Source: Salvia splendens (lineage: Eukaryota; Streptophyta; Magnoliopsida; Lamiales; Lamiaceae). Taken from it: a DNA stretch of 64,000 nt. The DNA lies in assembly GCF_004379255.2 (NCBI RefSeq), contig NC_056036.1, positions 40,500,076 to 40,564,075 of the forward strand, in the 5' to 3' direction. The notes beneath the pieces were generated by a model. That model saw only the letters and a program-made list of their open reading frames with translations. It was not told the DNA's origin and did not search any database. The position numbers and the translations under genes were made by a program. Position 1 is the first letter of the stretch. Every line of letters starts with the position of its first letter. Shown in pieces: positions 59,005 through 64,000 of this stretch.

Positions 59005-62000
59005 AGAACTTCTTGAGGTTGGAAATATGCCATGTTCGGGGTACTTGTTCTCCTGACATGTGGGTTAATTTATAAGACCCTTTTCCCAGGACTTCTGACA
59101 CCCGATACGGACCTTCCCATGTGGGTTCAAGTTTGCCCAGCTTTTCTGCTCGGCTTACTTCATTGTTTCTCAATACGAGATCTCCCACTTGAAACTGCAG
59201 CTTTTTCACCCTTTGGTTATAATACCGGGTTACTTGCTCCTTGTACTTGGCTTCTTTTATGAAGGCCAATTCTCTTCTTTCTTCGGCAAGATCTAGTTCG
59301 GCTCTCAGTCCGTCGCCATTCAGTTCTGTTGAGAAATTAAGGGTTCGGGGGCTGGGTATGCCGATCTCAACCGGAATTACGGCTTCAGTGCCGTACACTA
59401 GACTGTACGGAGTTTCACCGTTGGAGGTTTTTGGTGTAGTTCGGTAAGACCATAGGACTTGATGAAGATTTTCTACCCATTGTCCTTTGGCTTGTTCTAA
59501 CCGAGTTTTTAATCCTTTCACCAAAGTACGGTTTGTTACTTCCGTTTGTCCGTTTGCTTGTGGGTGAGAGACCGAAGTGAACCGCTGTTGAATATTCAAC
59601 TCTTGGCACCAATTCGTGAATGTTTTGTCAGTAAACTGAGTCCCATTATCTGAAATGAGGATATGGGGTATGCCAAATCGGCAAACTATGTTCTTCCAGA
59701 CAAAATCTAATGCCTTTGAGCTTGTTATCGTAGCTAATGGTTCAGCCTCCACCCACTTTGTGAAGTAATCCACGGCAACGATCAAGAATTTCATTTGCCG
59801 GGGAGCTTGTGGTAGTGGTCCTACTATGTCTATGCCCCATTGCATAAAAGGCCAAGGGCTTTGCATAGCACATAGATCAGTCTGCGGCGTCCTTGGGATA
59901 TTTGCATGGATTTGGCATTTCGTACATTTCTTAACTAGCTGTACTGCTTCTTGTACCAAAGTTGGCCAATAATATCCCCATCTCAGAACTTTTTTAGCTA
60001 ATGCTCTAGCTCCGATGTGGCTACCGCAAGATCCTTCATGAACTTCTCTAAGGATGTAATCCGTCTCTTCTGGTCCTACACATCGCAATAACGGTTGAAG
60101 GTAGGACTTTCTATATAGGACTCCTTCATGAAGTTCATACCGACGTGCTCGGCATGTGATTTTCCTTGCTTCTCTCTTATCCTCGGGAAGTTGTCCTTGA
60201 TCTAGATACTTTAATATTGGCGTCATCCAGTTTGGTGAACTAGTTACTAAGTGTACTTCAGCTTCATCAATGCTTCTGTGCGGTAATTCCTCCACCTTTG
60301 AGCTCGGATATGAGGCCAACTTACTTAAAGTATCTGCTCGACTATTTCCCGCTCTGGGAATGTGGATTATCCGAAAATAAGAGAAATTTCGGCTAATACT
60401 TTGCGCTTTGTCCAAGTATTTTTTCATCCTTTCACCACGGGCTTCACTTGTACCCAGCATGTGATTCACTATGACTTGTGAATCACAATGAATTTTGAGA
60501 GATTTGACAAGTAGACGTTGCGCTAACTGAAGTCCGGCAAGAAGGGCTTCGTATTCGGCTTCGTTATTAGTGGTTGAGAATAAGAACCGAAGTGAATAAG
60601 TTACTTCGTGTCCGTCGGGAGCGATAAGTAGAATACCAGCTCCACTTCCTGTCTTATTCGAAGCTCCATCTACGAATCCAATCCAACAGTCCGGCGGCTC
60701 TACTTCGGGTTTCTGGGGCTGTGTTAGTTCATCATTGGTAGGATTTTTCTGTTCGGCAATAGTAGGGATTGCCTGATCGAACTTTGCCTCTACAAGAAAA
60801 TCTGCCAAGGCTTGTCCCTTGATGGCTTTCCGAGGTAGATATTCTATTGAATGTTCTCCCAACTCTATGGCCCACTTGGCAATTCTGCCTGATGCTTCTG
60901 GCTTAGTCAAAACTTGCCGAAGTGGAAGATCGGTTAAGACGCATACTTTGTGAGCATAGAAATATGGCCGCAGTCTCCTTGCTGCATTTACTAATGCCAG
61001 AGCAATTTTTTCCAGAGGTTGATACCTTGTTTCGGGACCTCTTAATGCTCGGCTTGTAAAGTAGATAGGACGCTGTTTTAGGCCTTCTTCTCGTACAAGC
61101 ACCGCGCTAATGGTTTGATCTGATGCTGCTAAATATAAGAATATCACTTCGGCATCTGTTGGAGCAGAGAGAATAGGAAGTTCGGTTAAATAACTTTTGA
61201 GTTCGTCAAAAGCCTTTTTCTGTTCGGCTCCCCACTCAAACTTTGGTGCCTTCTTCAAAACATTGAAGAACGGCATTTGCTTTTCGGCTGCTTGGGAAAG
61301 GAATCTATTCAGTGCGGCTAGACATCCAGTTAGCCTTTGCACATCATGTATGGACTTCGGCATTGCCATGTTCTGAACAACTTGAACCTTTAGGGGATTT
61401 GCCTTGAGTCCTTCCTTTGAAACCCAACAACCCAGAAATTTTCCCGAATCTACCAAAAAGGTACATTTTTGGGGATTGAGTTTGAGGTTGGCTTTTTTGA
61501 GCACGTCGAGAGTGGATTTGAGATTGTTTTCGTACTCCGAAGTGCTTCTGCTTTTAACAACTATGTCGTCAACATATACTTCAACCTCTTTTCCGATCAG
61601 GTGCCGAAATAGCTTATCTACCATCCTTTGATATGTGGCTCCGGCATTCTTTAAACCAAATGGCATCTTTTTATAAGCAAAAATACCGAAGTCAGTAATG
61701 AAAGCCGTTTTTGAAGCATCATTCTCATCCATTAAAACTTGGTGGTATCCTTTATACAAATCAAGAAAACAGAAAATTTCGAAGCCTATCAGAGCTTCTA
61801 CTTTTTTATCTATGTTGGGAAGGGGGTAGCAATCTTTAGGACAGTGCTTATTTAGATCCGTAAAATCTATGCACATCCGCCATCCTCCTTCTTTTTTCTT
61901 GATCATCACAGGATTGGCCACCCAAGAAGGATATTTTACTTCAAATAATACATCCGCTTTCAGTAATTGGCGGACTTCGTCATGGATGACTTGATTTCTT

Positions 62001-62260
62001 TCTGCCGCAAAGAGTCTTTGCTTCTGTTTTATAGGCCGGACTGAAGGATCAATATTTAACCGATGTGTAATTACCTCGGGAGACACTCCAGTCATGTCCA
62101 ACGGAGACCACGCAAAGACATCTTTGTACTCTTTGAGGAGCTGGATGGTCTTTTCCCGGAGTAGAGGTGTTCCCGCGAAACCGATCTTGACCGTTCTGGA
62201 TGGATCATCTTCGTATAACTGAACTTTCATCGAGTTCGGCTCCGGTGTGACTTCGTTCAT
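58997..62260 (-). CDS. pol: Pol: reverse transcriptase, RNase H, archaeal-type RNase H, integrase
   Basis: A fully open frame of 1,087 codons from the ATG at 62260, in the same frame as gag-protease upstream. Reverse transcriptase at about 90-270 carries FCFLDLYKGYHQV, MPFGLKNAGATYQ and the catalytic YVDD. The first RNase H follows (YLAASDQTISAVL, RYQPLEKIALAL). A second, archaeal-type RNase H shows GFVDGASNKTGSGAGI, NNEAEYEALLAGL and HIPRAGNSRADTLSK. The integrase has an HHCC zinc region (HEGSCGSHIG to CTKCQ) and a D,D,E core: GIDIVGP, SDNGTQF and HPQANGQTEV. It ends with a chromo-lacking tail (WEGPYRV, LKKFYL). No internal stop is present. It is probably made by readthrough of the TAG at 62294-62296 rather than from its own ATG. 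Confidence 0.95.
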   Translation of the reverse strand: MNEVTPEPNSMKVQLYEDDPSRTVKIGFAGTPLLREKTIQLLKEYKDVFAWSPLDMTGVSPEVITHRLNIDPSVRPIKQKQRLFAAERNQVIHDEVRQLLKADVLFEVKYPSWVANPVMIKKKEGGWRMCIDFTDLNKHCPKDCYPLPNIDKKVEALIGFEIFCFLDLYKGYHQVLMDENDASKTAFITDFGIFAYKKMPFGLKNAGATYQRMVDKLFRHLIGKEVEVYVDDIVVKSRSTSEYENNLKSTLDVLKKANLKLNPQKCTFLVDSGKFLGCWVSKEGLKANPLKVQVVQNMAMPKSIHDVQRLTGCLAALNRFLSQAAEKQMPFFNVLKKAPKFEWGAEQKKAFDELKSYLTELPILSAPTDAEVIFLYLAASDQTISAVLVREEGLKQRPIYFTSRALRGPETRYQPLEKIALALVNAARRLRPYFYAHKVCVLTDLPLRQVLTKPEASGRIAKWAIELGEHSIEYLPRKAIKGQALADFLVEAKFDQAIPTIAEQKNPTNDELTQPQKPEVEPPDCWIGFVDGASNKTGSGAGILLIAPDGHEVTYSLRFLFSTTNNEAEYEALLAGLQLAQRLLVKSLKIHCDSQVIVNHMLGTSEARGERMKKYLDKAQSISRNFSYFRIIHIPRAGNSRADTLSKLASYPSSKVEELPHRSIDEAEVHLVTSSPNWMTPILKYLDQGQLPEDKREARKITCRARRYELHEGVLYRKSYLQPLLRCVGPEETDYILREVHEGSCGSHIGARALAKKVLRWGYYWPTLVQEAVQLVKKCTKCQIHANIPRTPQTDLCAMQSPWPFMQWGIDIVGPLPQAPRQMKFLIVAVDYFTKWVEAEPLATITSSKALDFVWKNIVCRFGIPHILISDNGTQFTDKTFTNWCQELNIQQRFTSVSHPQANGQTEVTNRTLVKGLKTRLEQAKGQWVENLHQVLWSYRTTPKTSNGETPYSLVYGTEAVIPVEIGIPSPRTLNFSTELNGDGLRAELDLAEERRELAFIKEAKYKEQVTRYYNQRVKKLQFQVGDLVLRNNEVSRAEKLGKLEPTWEGPYRVSEVLGKGSYKLTHMSGEQVPRTWHISNLKKFYL

Positions 62261-62287
62261 TTCGTCTGCCTCTGACTCCGGCTGCTG

Positions 62288-62296
62288 TGATTGCTA
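62288..62296 (-). other. In-frame TAG with CARYYA readthrough context
   Basis: On the minus strand the gag-protease frame ends GCA TAG CAA TCA CAG. The TAG and the following CAA TCA fit UAG-CAR-YYA, the context that lets tobamoviruses read through a UAG. Eleven further sense codons join the frame to the pol ATG. Function is inferred from the match and the frame. Confidence 0.7.
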
Positions 62297-64000
62297 TGCT
62301 TGATGGTGCCGATCTGATTGTTCGGCACTTTTAAGCGCAATCTGCAAACATTCTTTTGCTCTCTTTTGATCACCTCGGATGACTGCTATCCCTCCTTTAG
62401 TGGGGATCTTGATTGTGAGGTGATAAGTAGAGCAAATGGCCCGAACTGTGTTGAGCCAGTCTCTTCCCAGTATAATGTTATACGGGGATCGAGCTTTTAC
62501 CACAAAAAACTCGATCACCGTACTGGAGCTAGTAGGCGCTCTTCCTACCGTAATCGGAAGGCTGATAATACCTTCAGGGCGGGTGTCCTCCTGGGCGAAA
62601 CTTTTCAGAGGAAGTGGGGCCGGACTGAGCCGAGCTGGATCCACTTCCAGTTTATCAAAACATTCTTTAAAAAGAATGCTAACCGACGCTCCTGTATCCA
62701 CAAACACTCTGTGGATCAGTTTGTTTGCCACTCCAGCTTGAATGACAATAGCGTCTTGATGAGGAGAAATGGCCGGGACGGGATCTGCATCTGAAAATGT
62801 AATTACTTCCTCCTTCTTCAGCCTTTTATGTGTTGGCTCCTCTCGATTGAAGCCCCTGCGCTCTGATTTTAGAGACGATTTAGTCTTCCCTGCTGGGAGA
62901 GCGTCAATAGTCTGGATCACTCCATCATATTGCGGCTCGTCATCGTCTTCGGGATCCTGTTGCCTTTTAGGATCCTGAGGAGCGCAGTTCGCACTTCTCT
63001 GTTTCTTATTCTTTTTCGGCGGCTTGCTTTGGTATTTTTTTAACGTCCCTGCTTTCACAAGAACATCAATATCTGCTGCCAAATTTCGACACTCCTCGGT
63101 ATCGTGACCGTGGTCTTGATGGAAGGAGCAATATTTATCCTGACTTCGGCGCGTGGCCGATTTCGTCATCGGCTTTGGTTTTTCGAACACATCAGAATGC
63201 AGTTCGAAAATTTCCGCTCTCGACTTGTTCAATGGTACGAACTGAGCGGGTGGTTTCTCAGGATTGAGACGTGGTCCCAATCTGTCTTGTACCGGTGCCC
63301 TTTGAATTCTTTCAAAAGGAGTTCGGCGAGGATGTCCCTGATCGCTATGATCGGGCTTCCTCTTGTCTCCTCTGGAAGAGCTGTCTAAAGACCGTTTTCG
63401 ACGGTCTGCCTCATCAGCACGAGAAAACTGGTCCGCAATGTCCCACATCTCTTGAGCTGTTTGCGGACTGCATTCAACGAGCTTTCTGTAGAGAGCTCCT
63501 GGCAGAATTCCATTTTGGAATGCCGAAATGACAAGTAGATCATTGAGATCATCTACTTGTAGGAATTCCTTGTGGAATCTTGTCATGAAGTCGCTAATCT
63601 TTTCATCGCGACCTTGACGTATAGAAAGCAGCTGAGCCGAAGTGATTCGGGTTTCAGCTTTCTGGAAGAACCTCCTATGAAAAGCATCCATTAGATCTCT
63701 GTAAGATCTAATGCTGCCTTGAGGGAGGCTATCAAACCACCTTCTTGCGTTCCCGATGAGCAGCTCGGGAAACAGCTTACACATATGAACCTCATTGAGA
63801 CCTTGGTTCGCCATATTATACTGATAGCGTCCCAGGAAATCATGAGGATCCACTAACCCGTCATAAGTCACTGACGGAGTTCGGTAATTCTGTGGCAACG
63901 GAGTTCTGGTGATATCATCCGAAAATGGAGTCTTCAGCGCTCCATACATAGCGAATCCGACATCTCTACGGTATGGTGGAGATGGAGTTCTCCTGTGATT
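62294..64000 (-). CDS. gag: Gag-protease polyprotein (5' end beyond window)
   Basis: The frame is open from base 64000 to TAG at 62294, 568 codons seen. The Retrotrans_gag core (SVTYDGLVDPHDFLGRYQ, ARRWFDSLPQGSIRSYRDL, FHRRFF, ISDFMTRFHKEF) occupies roughly the first 210 residues. An Arg-rich RNA-binding region follows. A zinc-knuckle-like CSFHQDHGHDTEEC and a basic KKNKKQR patch come next. An aspartic protease with FVDTGASVSILF and the downstream YNIILGRDWLN strand completes it. The ATG at 63949 is in frame but 17 further codons upstream are also open, so the true start lies beyond the window. Confidence 0.93.
   Translation of the reverse strand, partial: NHRRTPSPPYRRDVGFAMYGALKTPFSDDITRTPLPQNYRTPSVTYDGLVDPHDFLGRYQYNMANQGLNEVHMCKLFPELLIGNARRWFDSLPQGSIRSYRDLMDAFHRRFFQKAETRITSAQLLSIRQGRDEKISDFMTRFHKEFLQVDDLNDLLVISAFQNGILPGALYRKLVECSPQTAQEMWDIADQFSRADEADRRKRSLDSSSRGDKRKPDHSDQGHPRRTPFERIQRAPVQDRLGPRLNPEKPPAQFVPLNKSRAEIFELHSDVFEKPKPMTKSATRRSQDKYCSFHQDHGHDTEECRNLAADIDVLVKAGTLKKYQSKPPKKNKKQRSANCAPQDPKRQQDPEDDDEPQYDGVIQTIDALPAGKTKSSLKSERRGFNREEPTHKRLKKEEVITFSDADPVPAISPHQDAIVIQAGVANKLIHRVFVDTGASVSILFKECFDKLEVDPARLSPAPLPLKSFAQEDTRPEGIISLPITVGRAPTSSSTVIEFFVVKARSPYNIILGRDWLNTVRAICSTYHLTIKIPTKGGIAVIRGDQKRAKECLQIALKSAEQSDRHHQA

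Larger units (their letters stand above)
54665..64000 (-). mobile_element. Tat-lineage Ty3/gypsy LTR retrotransposon (5' part beyond window)
   Basis: On the minus strand the element reads gag-protease, reverse transcriptase, RNase H, second RNase H, integrase, then a 3-kb spacer with antisense accessory ORFs, a polypurine tract and the 3' LTR. The second, archaeal-type RNase H plus antisense ORFs downstream of pol identify the Tat group (relatives include Retand, Grande and Cinful). The 5' LTR, primer-binding site and gag start lie beyond base 64000, so target duplication and LTR age cannot be read. The candidate target 5-mer next to the 3' LTR is ATTTT (54660-54664). Pol is fully open, suggesting recent activity. 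Confidence 0.92.

Noticed and set aside
62318..63531. Plus-strand frames within gag-protease
   Set aside because: Reverse-strand shadows of an open, domain-bearing minus-strand frame.

Overview
The window reads as nuclear DNA of a flowering plant. Genes are spliced with many short exons, spacers are AT-rich, and Stowaway-like, PIF/Harbinger, Mutator-type and Ty3/gypsy elements are interspersed. Protein recall points to an asterid of the Lamiales/mint-family type, but that is inference. No bacterial, organellar or CRISPR features were seen. Gene models were built by matching exon phases by eye; every junction listed keeps frame.

Layout: 2.5-7.6 kb (+) carries a 19-exon KIN-14 kinesin with an N-terminal calponin-homology domain and one AT-AC (U12-type) intron. 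8.4-11.2 kb (-) carries a secreted GH28 polygalacturonase-like protein with altered catalytic motifs. 12.2-13.8 kb is a Stowaway-like MITE split by a 1,350-bp solo LTR. 15.6-17.2 kb is a small Harbinger-type element with a broken Myb/SANT-type ORF. 17.7-20.6 kb (+) carries VAP27. 21.4-27.9 kb is a 6.55-kb PIF/Harbinger element with matching TIRs and TAA target duplications, holding a DDE transposase gene and two Myb/SANT-like genes. 29.3-36.1 kb (+) carries a DWNN/zinc-knuckle/RING-type E3 ligase (PQT3/RBBP6 family). 36.6-42.6 kb (-) carries an AIM24-family membrane-anchored protein. 44.9-45.6 kb (+) carries a small R2R3-MYB with the bHLH-interaction signature. 45.8-52.6 kb (-) carries a sphingomyelin phosphodiesterase 4 (nSMase3)-like membrane protein.

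From 54.7 kb to the right edge lies most of a Tat-lineage Ty3/gypsy retrotransposon in minus orientation: 3' LTR, polypurine tract, spliced antisense accessory ORFs, pol with two RNase H domains, and gag-protease running off the window. Gag-protease and pol share one frame, split by a single TAG followed by CAA TCA. This matches the tobamovirus-type UAG-CAR-YYA readthrough context and is the most interesting single observation.

The host genes are unrelated housekeeping or regulatory genes (microtubule motor, cell wall, ER contact sites, ubiquitination, mitochondrial/membrane biology, transcription). Several are arranged as convergent pairs with short spacers: kinesin/GH28, PQT3-like/AIM24 and MYB/SMPD4-like. 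They do not form a pathway or operon. The transposons form the novel part of the window: at least three superfamilies carry accessory genes or nested insertions.
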